From positions 62,001 to 126,000 of the forward strand of contig JBCBBJ010000003.1 in the NCBI GenBank assembly GCA_038531745.1: a stretch of 64,000 nucleotides of DNA, read 5' to 3'. Below, one piece after another: positions 53,227 to 61,640 of this stretch (positions are counted from its first letter, which is position 1; the number at the start of each line of letters is the position of its first letter). This DNA is from CALLPQ01 sp038531745 (GTDB taxonomy: Bacteria; Pseudomonadota; Alphaproteobacteria; Caulobacterales; Parvularculaceae). The translations under genes and the position numbers were made by a program. The notes below the pieces were generated by a model, which was given only the letters and a program-made list of their open reading frames with translations, was not told the DNA's origin and searched no databases.

Positions 53227-56091
53227 TTAGAGGCTGCCCGGGAAGGTCCAGCCCACAAACCACAGGTCGTTGGCATCGCTCATGGCCCCGATCCGTGACG
53301 TCGTAACCAGGTTGGCATCAACGCCCGTCCCATCGATTGGTGTGATTGCGTTTTCGTTGGCGCCATTCACGATGGTGGCAGTGAAGCCGGCACCGGCCGT
53401 CAATGTGCTCATGCCTTCAGTGATCCCCGGCAGCTGACTGATGTCGGTGATTGGCTCGTCGGGGTTCCCATTGCCGTCGGTGAAGTCCACCAGAGACCCG
53501 CCATCACAGCTGAAGAACAGACCCACAAACTGGAGGTCGGTCTGACCTGGCGTGAGGGTTGTTGATGTATTCAACTGATCAAACGTGGCCTGATCGTCAA
53601 TATCGAGGCAGCCATCATCCCACTCGGTGACAACGCCGTTGATGAAGGTACCGGCAGTGCCCTCACGGATTTGCATGCCGAGGTCTTCACTGTCGGCACC
53701 GATTGCCGTCCAGTTTGAAATGGTCGGGTTAGACCGTGGCAGGACGTTGTTGTCGGATGAGTTTGAGTCGCCTTCAAAGCCATTGTCGCCAACGCCTGAC
53801 CCGGCGATGATCACAAATTGCGCCGAGCCATCCCAACCGGAAACCCAGTCAAGCGCGTCATCGTCAACACCGGTCAGAACAACGTGGCTCACATCAACTG
53901 TGCCGCCAAAGAACTCAACGCCGTCATCGTCATTGTTGTGAACCTGGATGAAGTCAACGTCCGTGCCGTCACCCACACCCTGGAAGGCGATGCCGTTCAG
54001 CTCGTTATCCGGCGTGATCTCAAAGCCCGCATACTGAACACGAACATAATTCAGAATACCGGAGCTATCGTTTGGCGCGTTACCCCCATAAGCGCCGGTG
54101 CCGCCTTCACCGGTGGTTTCGCATGTTGCCGGATCCGCTGGGTTGGCGCAGGAGTTGATCGGCGCGCGGCCATTGATGATCAAGCCGCCCCATTGGCCCC
54201 GCTCATTGCCCACATTGTTGCCAAGAACATCCTCATCGGAGGTGAAGATGATGGGCGCAGTTTGCGTGCCCGTAGCGCGAAGCTGCGACCCCCGATTAAT
54301 CACCAAAAAGTCGGTAGGTGACTGACCAATAACCTGCGTGCCACCGGCGATAGACATGACCGCCGGCAGGGCGTCGCCATCGGGGTTGTTCACGTCAGGA
54401 CCCACATCGGAGCCCACGAAGACCGCACCGCGCAGAACGAATGTGTTAAACGGCGTCAGGGACAGGTCCTGAGTGATCGTACCGTTGATCTCGCAAACAC
54501 GCCCGCCGCTTATCGGAACCGGCAGGTTTGATGAGGCAGTAATATCGGTCACGTTCGGATGACTTGGGCATGCACCCTGATCAAAGACTGATCCCGTTAC
54601 CGTCCAGCCGAATGCCCACGTTTCCTGAGGCAGAAGGCCTGGCTCAAACGCGCCGATAAAGTTTTCGGTGACAAGTGCCGGGGCACCAATCGTGGCGGCA
54701 TCGATTGCAGCAACTGCCTGCTCGTTCGCGCCTGGCAATGTGTTCATGGAAAGCGTGCTGGTGCCCGTTGTGATGCCTTGGAAAGTTGCCGCAATATCGA
54801 TTGGGTCGCCTGCGGTGTCATCGAATGCGGTGGCACAGGAGAAGAAGACCGAAGATATCTGCATGTCTGTTCCGCCCTGATCGATGGTGGCTGACCCATC
54901 GATCTGATCAAAGGTCGCCTGATCGTCGATATCGAGACACCCATCTTCCCAGCCGGTAACAATACCGTTGATGAAGACACCTGCGGTACCTTCACGGATT
55001 TGCATGCCGAGGTCTTCGCTAGGCCCACCCACAAGGGTGAAGTTGGAGATCATCGGATTAGAGCGTGGCAGGACATTGTTGTCTGAGGAGTTGTTATCAC
55101 CCTCAAACCCATTATCGCCAACGCCGGAACCGATCACGAGAATGTCCTGGGCCGACCCGTTCCAGCCGGAGACCCAGTCGAGCGCATCGTCATCAACGCC
55201 GGTCAGAACGACGTGACGCACATTCACGGTACCGCCAAAGAACTCAACGCCGTCATCGTCATTATTATGGACCTGAACAAAATCGACTTCAGTGCCATTC
55301 CCCACGCCCTGGAAGGCAATGCCGTTCAGCTCGTTGTCCGGGGTAATCTCAAAGCCAGCATACTGAACCCGCACATAATTCAGGACACCTGAATCATCAT
55401 TGGGGTTGTCACCACCATAGGAGCCCGTTCCGCCTTCGCCGGTTGTTTCGCAGGTTGCCGGCATCGAGGGGTCCGCACAGGAATTGATCGGCGCGCGACC
55501 ATTGATAATTAGGCCGCCCCACTGACCGCGGGCTGCACCCTGACTGTCATTGGCAATGCCGTCGTCAACAATGTCCTCGTCCGAGGTAAGGGAGATTGGC
55601 GCCAGTTGAGAGCCGGTCGCGACAATGCGCGAGCCGCGGTTGACGGTCAGAAAGTCGGTCGTGCCAACAAACGCAACCTGAGCACCACCCTGGATGGTCA
55701 ACGTGGCGGATGTTCCGCCAAGCGCGCCCGGTGTTGGACCGTCGTCGGTACCAATGAACGTTGGCTGTTCGAAGAAGTAGGTCCGTGGCTCGGTGGCAGA
55801 CGCCGTCAGCGTTACAGGCCCCAAAAGTGCGCCCGATGTGGGGTCAACGATCACGCGGCAAGCCGTGACGTCAGAACCTGGAATTGTTGCCGCTGTGGTA
55901 CCACCAGGGCATCCGCCGAAGGTCAGGTCCATGCCCATGGGACCCGGGGTTGTGGGGCCACCGCCGCCCGGCGGCGTACCGATAAATGCGCCCTCACCCG
56001 GCGATGAGATTTCAGAGCCGGAACAGCCAGCCAGCAGAGCCAAGGCGCTAGATGCAAATAAAAGAGACCGGAGGAAAGTCGGATGATTCAT
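53227..56091 (-). CDS. Large exported lipoprotein with two tandem beta-helix-like repeats, probable T2SS cargo
   Basis: The ATG at 56091 was chosen over an upstream TTG at 56106. The 954-residue protein has lipobox LAGC (Cys23, then Ser-Gly) and a Gly/Pro-rich linker to about residue 55. Two copies of one domain follow (about residues 55-490 and 500-954; offset 443 residues). Each contains RGQWGGLIINGRAPINSC, YVRVQYAGFEITPDNELNG, HNNDDDGVEFFGGTV, GVDDDALDWVSGW and EDLGMQIREGTAG. Regular short strands and Asp/Asn-rich turns suggest a calcium-binding right-handed parallel beta-helix. It resembles lipoproteins encoded with T2SS and TonB receptors in other alphaproteobacteria, some of which are T2SS-exported. 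No enzymatic residues can be assigned. Confidence 0.85.
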   Translation of the reverse strand: MNHPTFLRSLLFASSALALLAGCSGSEISSPGEGAFIGTPPGGGGPTTPGPMGMDLTFGGCPGGTTAATIPGSDVTACRVIVDPTSGALLGPVTLTASATEPRTYFFEQPTFIGTDDGPTPGALGGTSATLTIQGGAQVAFVGTTDFLTVNRGSRIVATGSQLAPISLTSDEDIVDDGIANDSQGAARGQWGGLIINGRAPINSCADPSMPATCETTGEGGTGSYGGDNPNDDSGVLNYVRVQYAGFEITPDNELNGIAFQGVGNGTEVDFVQVHNNDDDGVEFFGGTVNVRHVVLTGVDDDALDWVSGWNGSAQDILVIGSGVGDNGFEGDNNSSDNNVLPRSNPMISNFTLVGGPSEDLGMQIREGTAGVFINGIVTGWEDGCLDIDDQATFDQIDGSATIDQGGTDMQISSVFFSCATAFDDTAGDPIDIAATFQGITTGTSTLSMNTLPGANEQAVAAIDAATIGAPALVTENFIGAFEPGLLPQETWAFGWTVTGSVFDQGACPSHPNVTDITASSNLPVPISGGRVCEINGTITQDLSLTPFNTFVLRGAVFVGSDVGPDVNNPDGDALPAVMSIAGGTQVIGQSPTDFLVINRGSQLRATGTQTAPIIFTSDEDVLGNNVGNERGQWGGLIINGRAPINSCANPADPATCETTGEGGTGAYGGNAPNDSSGILNYVRVQYAGFEITPDNELNGIAFQGVGDGTDVDFIQVHNNDDDGVEFFGGTVDVSHVVLTGVDDDALDWVSGWDGSAQFVIIAGSGVGDNGFEGDSNSSDNNVLPRSNPTISNWTAIGADSEDLGMQIREGTAGTFINGVVTEWDDGCLDIDDQATFDQLNTSTTLTPGQTDLQFVGLFFSCDGGSLVDFTDGNGNPDEPITDISQLPGITEGMSTLTAGAGFTATIVNGANENAITPIDGTGVDANLVTTSRIGAMSDANDLWFVGWTFPGSL
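53574..54330 (-). repeat. Internal direct repeat, second copy (surface lipoprotein)
   Basis: This segment repeats 54901-55660 at an offset of 1329 bases (443 codons, in frame). The encoded residues are about four-fifths identical by eye, with silent differences at many third positions, so the duplication is not very recent. Confidence 0.85.
54901..55660 (-). repeat. Internal direct repeat, first copy (surface lipoprotein)
   Basis: This is the N-terminal copy of the in-frame duplication described for 53574-54330. The most conserved blocks encode RGQWGGLIINGRAPINSC, the Asp-rich HNNDDDGVEFFGGTV and GCLDIDDQATFDQ. Confidence 0.85.
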
Positions 56092-56451
56092 GTGATTGCC
56101 CCACAAAATGATGAAACACGAAAACCGGGCGCAGCGAGACTGCGCGTGCGTGAGGCCCTAGGCGCGTTAAATGACGCAGATGTGAAGCTTCTTTTTCAGT
56201 TCTGTGACAGTTCAAACGAGCCAATAGTTAACGGCTAATTCTGCGCAATGGGTGCGCAAATTCACAAAAACTTATATTTTGAATAAAAGCTTTTTTGTAA
56301 GGTGGTGGGAAGTAATGGTGAAAAAAATGCTTCAACGAAGTCGAATCGGTCAGCCACGAACCCCGTGCGGCGGAAACAGCGACCTTTTATGATGGCAATT
56401 TATGACAGCGAGCCGGTTGCGGTGGCCGCTGACTCCGGTCACTGAATTCAT
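56092..56451. other. Divergent intergenic region of the surface lipoprotein gene and gspO
   Basis: About 360 bases separate the lipoprotein (leftward) and prepilin peptidase (rightward) genes. A PHO-box-like repeat lies at 56193-56210. The stretch 56230-56330 is AT-rich and probably contains the promoters. I see no small gene here. Confidence 0.5.
56189..56210 (-). promoter_or_regulatory. PHO-box-like tandem repeat upstream of the surface lipoprotein gene
   Basis: On the minus strand the site reads CTGTCACAGAA followed directly by CTGAAAAAGAA, two 11-base units with 8 identical positions. The first unit matches the PHO box half-site CTGTCAT at 6 of 7 positions and the 4-base spacer is right; the second half is weak. 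It lies about 100-120 bases before the lipoprotein ATG, a sensible place for PhoB activation. Confidence 0.4.
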
Positions 56452-57396
56452 ATGGTGCCCAATCCGTCCCCCAATGATCTACTGGTCTTAACGGTGGTGA
56501 ACGAACCAATAGAACCGCTTTTGTGGGTCTTTGCGCTTNNNNNNNNNNNNNNNNNNNNNNNNNNNNNNNNNNNNNNNNNNNNNNNNNNNNNNNNNNNNNN
56601 NNNNNNNNNNNNNNNNNNNNNNNNNNNNNNNNNNNNNNTTCTTGGGCTGGTCTTTGGCAGCTTTTTGAATGTGGTCATTCATCGTGGGCCCCTCTGGTGG
56701 GGGCTCATTGACCAAGAGGCTGGGCCACACATAAGCGGGGCGCGGTCAAAGTGCCCGGCCTGCGGCGCTCAGATACGCAGTTGGGATAATATTCCAATCA
56801 TCAGTTTTTTGTTGCTTCGCGGGCGGTGCCGGGATTGCGGTGCAGCCATATCGCCCCTGTATCCGGTGATTGAGGTGTTGGGCGCCCTTGTGGCCGTCAC
56901 CGGTCTCGCCCTTTTTGGTGTGGCACCTGCCGCCATATCCTTCGCGATTTATGGGCTTTTCTTGATCGCGCTTGGGGCCATTGATGCCCGGACGGGCTAT
57001 CTGCCTGATGCACTTACGTTACCACTGATTGCCATTGGGCTCGGCGTGAATATTTTCCCGGCCGGGTTTGTCCCACCCATGGATGCGCTCATCGGCGCGG
57101 TGGCTGGCGGCGGCGTTTTTCTGGCTGTGGCGCTCGGCTACCGGGCCATGCGCGGCCATGATGGGTTGGGGCTGGGCGATGCCAAGCTTCTTGCTGCCAT
57201 TGGTGCCTGGTTTGGCTGGACAATATTAGCGCCGGTTGTGCTTGTGGCATCAGTCTCCGCGCTCCTTGCTGTTCTTGTGGGCTCGCAGGGAAAAACGCTT
57301 TCTGCGACGCAAATTATTCGCTTTGGCCCCGCCCTTGCCTTTGCAGGGTTTATGGTGCCGGTATATTCGCATCTCGTGCCTTGCCTATACCCGTAG
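56452..57396 (+). CDS. gspO: Prepilin peptidase/N-methyltransferase (interrupted by an assembly gap)
   Basis: This A24-type aspartic peptidase cleaves and methylates pseudopilins at the inner membrane. After the gap the sequence resumes with LGLVFGSFLNVVIHRGP, followed by the zinc-binding pairs CPAC and CRDC of the N-terminal domain. The catalytic aspartates are in GAIDARTGYLPD and GLGLGDAKLL. Several membrane helices follow. The two cysteine pairs mark it as GspO/PilD rather than TadV/CpaA. A run of 100 N covers residues 30-63; frame across it is kept only if the true gap length leaves remainder 1 on division by 3. It is divergent from the lipoprotein gene and not in the gspC-N operon. Confidence 0.88.
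   Translation: MVPNPSPNDLLVLTVVNEPIEPLLWVFALXXXXXXXXXXXXXXXXXXXXXXXXXXXXXXXXXXLGLVFGSFLNVVIHRGPLWWGLIDQEAGPHISGARSKCPACGAQIRSWDNIPIISFLLLRGRCRDCGAAISPLYPVIEVLGALVAVTGLALFGVAPAAISFAIYGLFLIALGAIDARTGYLPDALTLPLIAIGLGVNIFPAGFVPPMDALIGAVAGGGVFLAVALGYRAMRGHDGLGLGDAKLLAAIGAWFGWTILAPVVLVASVSALLAVLVGSQGKTLSATQIIRFGPALAFAGFMVPVYSHLVPCLYP
56539..56638. other. Assembly gap (100 N) inside gspO
   Basis: Exactly 100 N residues, a common placeholder size for gaps of unknown length. Typical prepilin peptidases have only 10-20 residues before the GSFLNVVIHR block, and 29 are already present to the left, so the true gap may be much shorter. Confidence 0.97.
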
Positions 57397-57417
57397 ATTA
57401 AGCATATTAGCTGCTCA

Positions 57418-58788
57418 TTATGCAGATAATACTGTAGCCTCTTCAGAAGTTACTTCGGTGAGATTGAGCTTGAATTGCTCTTCAAATTGGCCAGCATTTT
57501 TCTCACTCAATCGCACCTGAATATGCTGGCCGGCATCAACGGTTTCCTCGCTCAGCACATCCCCTTGGGCAAACAGAAAGGCCCGGGCGGCCCCATTTTG
57601 CACCGGCACCAGCACCTTGAACGTTAAACGGTGGGCCGTCAGGAAACGGTCGATCTGATCGAACAAGGGCTCAAGCCCATCCCCATCCTTGGCGGAGATT
57701 GCAACCCGGACGGGGTCATCGGGGTCGCTGGTCTCCTGATCATGGCTGATGCGGGCCACGCGGGTTGCCACGAAGCGCTCATCGTCATCCAAGAGATCGA
57801 TCTTGTTGAGCGCCTCGATATAGGGCTGCTGCTCATCATCACCGCCAATTGCGCCCAGATCCTGCAAGACCGACAGCACATCGCGGCGTTGGGCGTCACT
57901 GTCTGGGTGGGCCATATCGCGCACATGGATGATCAGATCGGCCTCCAGCACCTCCTCCAACGTGGCACGGAATGCCGCCACCAGCTGGGTGGGCAATTGC
58001 GAGATAAAGCCCACTGTGTCGGATAGAACGATTTTTTGGCCGGAGGGAAGCTTGACCGCCCGCATGGTGGGGTCAAGCGTAGCAAAAAGGAGGTCTTCGG
58101 CCTGAACGCTGGCGGTGGTTACCCGATTAAAGAGCGTTGATTTGCCGGCATTTGTGTAGCCGACCAGCGCGACCACCGGCTGGGGCGCGCGTTTACGCTG
58201 GTTGCGCTGAAGATTTCGCGTGCGCCGCACCTCTTCCAATTTTTGCCGCAGGCGCACAATTTTGTCGGCCAGCACGCGACGGTCAGATTCGATTTGCCGC
58301 TCACCGGGGCCACCAAGAAAGCCAGCGCCGCCACGCTGGCGCTCCAAATGGGTCCAGGACCGCACAAGCCGCGAACGCTGATAGGTCAAATGGGCGAGAT
58401 CAACCTGCAACCGCCCCTCGCGGGTTTGGGCGCGGGCCCCAAAAATCTCCAGGATCAGCGCCGTTCGGTCGAGAACTTTAACCTCAAGCAGCTTTTCCAA
58501 ATTGCGATGCTGAACCGGCGACAGCACGCCATTGATGACGACAATTTCGGGCGGCGTCTCGTCGGCGTCGATCTCAGCTTTGATCTCGTCAAGCTTGCCC
58601 GTACCAAACAAAGTTGCGGGCCGCGGCCGGGTGATTGCAATCGCGTGCGCCTGGGTCACCGATAAACCGATGGCCGCCACCAGACCCACAGCCTCCTCCA
58701 ACGCCCCCTCAGCGGAGCGCAAGTCGGGGTTCGAGCCCTGATCAGAATGGCGCAAAAGCACAGGGTGAAGAACAAATGCTGTACCCAT
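57418..58788 (-). CDS. hflX: GTPase HflX
   Basis: This 456-residue protein is a ribosome-associated GTPase that splits stalled ribosomes. It has an N-terminal HflX domain with GTGKLDEIKAEI and VVINGVLSPVQHRNLEKLL, the glycine-rich GGAGFLGGPGERQIE linker, and a GTPase domain with G1 GYTNAGKSTLFN (about residue 210), G3 DTVGFI and G4 NKID. It lies downstream of hfq, as in many proteobacteria, with a 190-base gap. It converges on gspO with 21 bases between. Confidence 0.96.
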   Translation of the reverse strand: MGTAFVLHPVLLRHSDQGSNPDLRSAEGALEEAVGLVAAIGLSVTQAHAIAITRPRPATLFGTGKLDEIKAEIDADETPPEIVVINGVLSPVQHRNLEKLLEVKVLDRTALILEIFGARAQTREGRLQVDLAHLTYQRSRLVRSWTHLERQRGGAGFLGGPGERQIESDRRVLADKIVRLRQKLEEVRRTRNLQRNQRKRAPQPVVALVGYTNAGKSTLFNRVTTASVQAEDLLFATLDPTMRAVKLPSGQKIVLSDTVGFISQLPTQLVAAFRATLEEVLEADLIIHVRDMAHPDSDAQRRDVLSVLQDLGAIGGDDEQQPYIEALNKIDLLDDDERFVATRVARISHDQETSDPDDPVRVAISAKDGDGLEPLFDQIDRFLTAHRLTFKVLVPVQNGAARAFLFAQGDVLSEETVDAGQHIQVRLSEKNAGQFEEQFKLNLTEVTSEEATVLSA

Positions 58789-58978
58789 AATCTCAGTTAT
58801 ATCATGAATGCGCCGGGTGGGCGCGCCCTAAGCGCGCCAACGGCTCAATTAAAATATCAAGGTGAAAATCGTGAAATGCCGAAGCGCGGCCCTTCAGCAC
58901 CAAAAACCAAGGATAGTACTCCGTTAACGATTGAAAGACCGTCATACGATCGTTTGGTGATGATGCGCTGGGGCCCGG

Positions 58979-59218
58979 TTACTCGGCGTCCTCACCATCC
59001 CAAAGATTTACGGGTTGGGATGGCATAACCGTGGAAATGGCATGCTTGTAAACAAGCTGCACGTGGCCATCCCGGCGCAGAAGAACACAGAAATTATCGA
59101 ACCAGTTGACAATGCCCTGCAGCTTTACCCCATTAACGAGGAAGACTGTGACCGGCACTTTTTCCTTCCGCACATGGTTTAGGAAAACATCTTGAAGGTT
59201 TTGTTTTTTCTCGTTCAT
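58979..59218 (-). CDS. hfq: RNA chaperone Hfq
   Basis: This 79-residue Sm-like protein forms hexamers that pair small RNAs with messages. The Sm1 region QNLQDVFLNHVRKEKVPVTVFLVNGVKLQG and the Sm2 motif YKHAISTVMPSQPVN are intact; the proximal-face residues Gln, Phe, Lys and His are present. The short acidic C-terminus (LWDGEDAE) is usual for alphaproteobacteria. It lies between the transaminase gene and hflX. Confidence 0.98.
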   Translation of the reverse strand: MNEKKQNLQDVFLNHVRKEKVPVTVFLVNGVKLQGIVNWFDNFCVLLRRDGHVQLVYKHAISTVMPSQPVNLWDGEDAE

Positions 59219-59358
59219 TTTTCAAAACTTGTCGTTATACATCAGGCGCTCAAAGCAAGGCCTAGGCGCTATATTCGGTGAAACTGTACCGGATTTACGC
59301 TGCAACGCAAAAACAAATTCGACACGGCCCGTTTGTTCAGGCGTCCGGCCCTAACCAC

Positions 59359-60222
59359 TTAGGAAGCGCGGGCGGGTGCAGCAATAGTTTTGTAAGCAGC
59401 GCGCAATTTTGTCGCCATTGGCCCCGGCTTGCCTGTGCCGATGCTCTCGCCATCAAGGCGCACGACAGGCATCACAAGGCTCGTGGCCGATGTGACAAAC
59501 ATCTCTGCCGCCTTTTGGGCTTCCTCTTGCGAAAACGCCTCCTCAACAACCGGGATTTGGGCGTCTTGGGCTGCGTGCAGCACGCTGTGGCGCGTGATCC
59601 CACCCAATATCCGATTGCCGAGCGGGTGCGTGCGCAGCACCCCATCACGCGTGACCATCCACACATTTGTCGACGAGCCCTCGGTCACGATGCCATCGCG
59701 CAGGAGGATCGCCTCAAACGCCCCAGCCTCCTTGGCCGCTTGCTTGGCCAACGCATTGGGCAGGAGCGAGATCGATTTTATATCCACCCGGCCCCAGCGG
59801 ATGTCCTCCACCGTCACCGCAGCCACGCCCTTTTGGGCAAGTCGGTCATTGCTGGCGAGATCATAGGGTTTTGCCGTAATGCTCAGCACCGGCGGCGTGC
59901 GGGGACCCGGAAACTGGTGATTGCGGCTTGCGACGCCGCGTGTGACCTGCAGATAAACAAGGCCACTGCGCAGTCGATTGCGGCGCAAAACTTCCCGCAT
60001 GATCGTCTCAACAACACCCCGCTGAACCGGATAATCGATTTCCAAAGCGGCCAGCGAGCGCTCAAGGCGGGCGAAATGGCCGTCGGCATCCCAAAGCGTG
60101 TTGTTCACCACCAGGCACACCTCATAGACGCCGTCGGCAAATTGATAGCCGCGATCTTCCAGCTGGATAACCGGCGCGGTGATTGGCGTGTACTGGCCAT
60201 TGGCATAGGCAATCCGCGACAT
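59359..60222 (-). CDS. dat: D-amino acid aminotransferase (PLP fold type IV)
   Basis: This 287-residue enzyme belongs to the fold type IV aminotransferases. Features are the N-terminal YANGQYTPITAPVIQLEDRGYQFADGVYEV, the PLP-lysine in RVDIKSISLLPNALAKQ (about residue 146) and the phosphate-binding EGSSTNVWMV. The RGYQFADGVYE and GVASRNHQFP segments favour D-alanine transaminase over branched-chain transaminase, and its position between trkH and hfq is the usual alphaproteobacterial location. It makes D-glutamate and D-alanine precursors for the cell wall. Confidence 0.93.
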   Translation of the reverse strand: MSRIAYANGQYTPITAPVIQLEDRGYQFADGVYEVCLVVNNTLWDADGHFARLERSLAALEIDYPVQRGVVETIMREVLRRNRLRSGLVYLQVTRGVASRNHQFPGPRTPPVLSITAKPYDLASNDRLAQKGVAAVTVEDIRWGRVDIKSISLLPNALAKQAAKEAGAFEAILLRDGIVTEGSSTNVWMVTRDGVLRTHPLGNRILGGITRHSVLHAAQDAQIPVVEEAFSQEEAQKAAEMFVTSATSLVMPVVRLDGESIGTGKPGPMATKLRAAYKTIAAPARAS

Positions 60223-60245
60223 TGGGGTGTCCTTTCTTTATTCTT

Positions 60246-61637
60246 TCAGGTGCGCCAGAAGGCCCGATTTAACAGTACCAGCGCCGCCACGGCCTCAATC
60301 CGCCCGAGGATCATCACAACCATCAGACTCATCTGCGCCGCCGGAGCAAAGCCGCCGTAATTCCCCGATGCGTCGTCGGCGAGGCCCAAAAGCGGACCGG
60401 TATTGGACAAGGCCCCCGCCGCCGCGGCAGCGGCCACGTCAAAAGGTGCCCCTCCAACGGTGAGGATCAGCATCATACCCCCAAGGACGAGCGTGAAGAC
60501 GAGAAAATGCATCCATACGCCAAACTCCTCCGCGATCGGCACATTGCCCTGGACGATATTCGGAGAAATGAGCCGGCGCACCTCCTCCCGGCCGCGTCTG
60601 ATGATCACAAGCCACCGCAGCACTTTGAGCCCGCCAGCAGTGGAAACGGCGGCCCCGCCAATGAGCGCGGCCACGGCGGCGACGGCCAAAGGCGGCGACT
60701 CCCCGAGGAAAATGCCATTGGTGGTCAGGAGCGAGGCAGCATTGAAAAACTGCGATAACAGCCGGTCAAGGTCACCGGCCCCCGTCAGCACCCAAAGCAG
60801 CATACCCACGCCCGCAATCATGGCAAGCAGGGTTTCGGTCTCCCGGTCGCTCACTTTTTTCCATTGACCGCGCACGGCAAACGCAATCAACAGAAAATTT
60901 GTGCCCGACAAAAGCACAAACGGAAACAAGATCTCGCTTGTCCAGAGCGGATAATCGGCCAAGCTTTCCAGGGTGCCTGACAGCCCGCCCGAGGCAAGTG
61001 TTGATAGCGCAAGTATGCCCGCATCAAAATCCTCTAACCCATTAATCGTAAGCAGAAAAAAGCACAAAAATGTGAGTAAAGCATAGGTCCCGACAAAGGC
61101 ATAAAACGCCGCCCTTAAGGAGCGTAAATAGGAATCGCGTTCCCCCCGGGCAAACGGCAATTTCAAGGTCTCAACGCCAAAGAAAACCGGGCGCACAATA
61201 ATCGACGCGGCGATGGAAATCGACACGATCCCGCCAAACCATTGCATCAGGGCAAACCACAAATGATGCAGGGGCGCGCCGATCAGCGTGTCGCGCGACA
61301 GCATGGCGCCCGTTGTGGTCAAGGCCGACACCGCGAGGAAAAGACCGTCTAGCGGCGCATACCCATCAAGGATAAAGGGGAGCATTCCGAATAAGGGCGC
61401 CACTGTCCACCACAGGAACACAACCATAATGCCGCCGCGAAAATCGGTTGCCGGTCGCTGATTGCCGGTGGCGAAGATTAGACCGCCCGCGGCAATCAGG
61501 CTAACAACACTGGCAAACAAAAAGCTGCCCGCCCCGGCAACGCCGTTGATCAGACCAAAGCCGAAGGGGATCAGCATGCCAAGCGCCAGATAACCAAGGC
61601 TAAAGCCAAGCACCCGCAGAATACTGGCAAATCCCAT
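60246..61637 (-). CDS. trkH: Potassium uptake protein TrkH
   Basis: This 463-residue polytopic membrane protein is the channel-forming part of the Trk potassium system. It has four pore repeats; the filter-like segments include SALTTTGAMLS, TLASGGLSGTL, LLTTNGIFLGE and ALSNTGPLLG, which occupy the pore-loop positions. Short loops and ten or more helices agree with the family. It begins 3 bases after the trkA stop codon, so the regulator and channel are co-translated. Confidence 0.95.
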   Translation of the reverse strand: MGFASILRVLGFSLGYLALGMLIPFGFGLINGVAGAGSFLFASVVSLIAAGGLIFATGNQRPATDFRGGIMVVFLWWTVAPLFGMLPFILDGYAPLDGLFLAVSALTTTGAMLSRDTLIGAPLHHLWFALMQWFGGIVSISIAASIIVRPVFFGVETLKLPFARGERDSYLRSLRAAFYAFVGTYALLTFLCFFLLTINGLEDFDAGILALSTLASGGLSGTLESLADYPLWTSEILFPFVLLSGTNFLLIAFAVRGQWKKVSDRETETLLAMIAGVGMLLWVLTGAGDLDRLLSQFFNAASLLTTNGIFLGESPPLAVAAVAALIGGAAVSTAGGLKVLRWLVIIRRGREEVRRLISPNIVQGNVPIAEEFGVWMHFLVFTLVLGGMMLILTVGGAPFDVAAAAAAGALSNTGPLLGLADDASGNYGGFAPAAQMSLMVVMILGRIEAVAALVLLNRAFWRT

Positions 61638-61640
61638 GGG

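Noticed and set aside
56448..56730. Minus-strand frames crossing the N run
   Set aside because: They are open only because N codons cannot be stops; the plus strand encodes a prepilin peptidase.
58727..58745. GGGTTCGAGCCC, resembling a tRNA T-arm
   Set aside because: It lies inside the hflX N-terminal coding region, the stem has only three pairs in tRNA register, and no acceptor or anticodon arms can be built around it.
58747..59028. 93-residue plus-strand frame in the hfq-hflX gap
   Set aside because: No ribosome binding site or family features, and it overlaps both neighbouring genes on the other strand. A 7-pair GC stem at 58820-58838 in the same gap has no T-run, so it was not called a terminator.
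59278..60360. 360-residue plus-strand frame over the transaminase gene
   Set aside because: It is antisense to dat, is rich in Arg, His and Gln without domain features, and extends into trkH.
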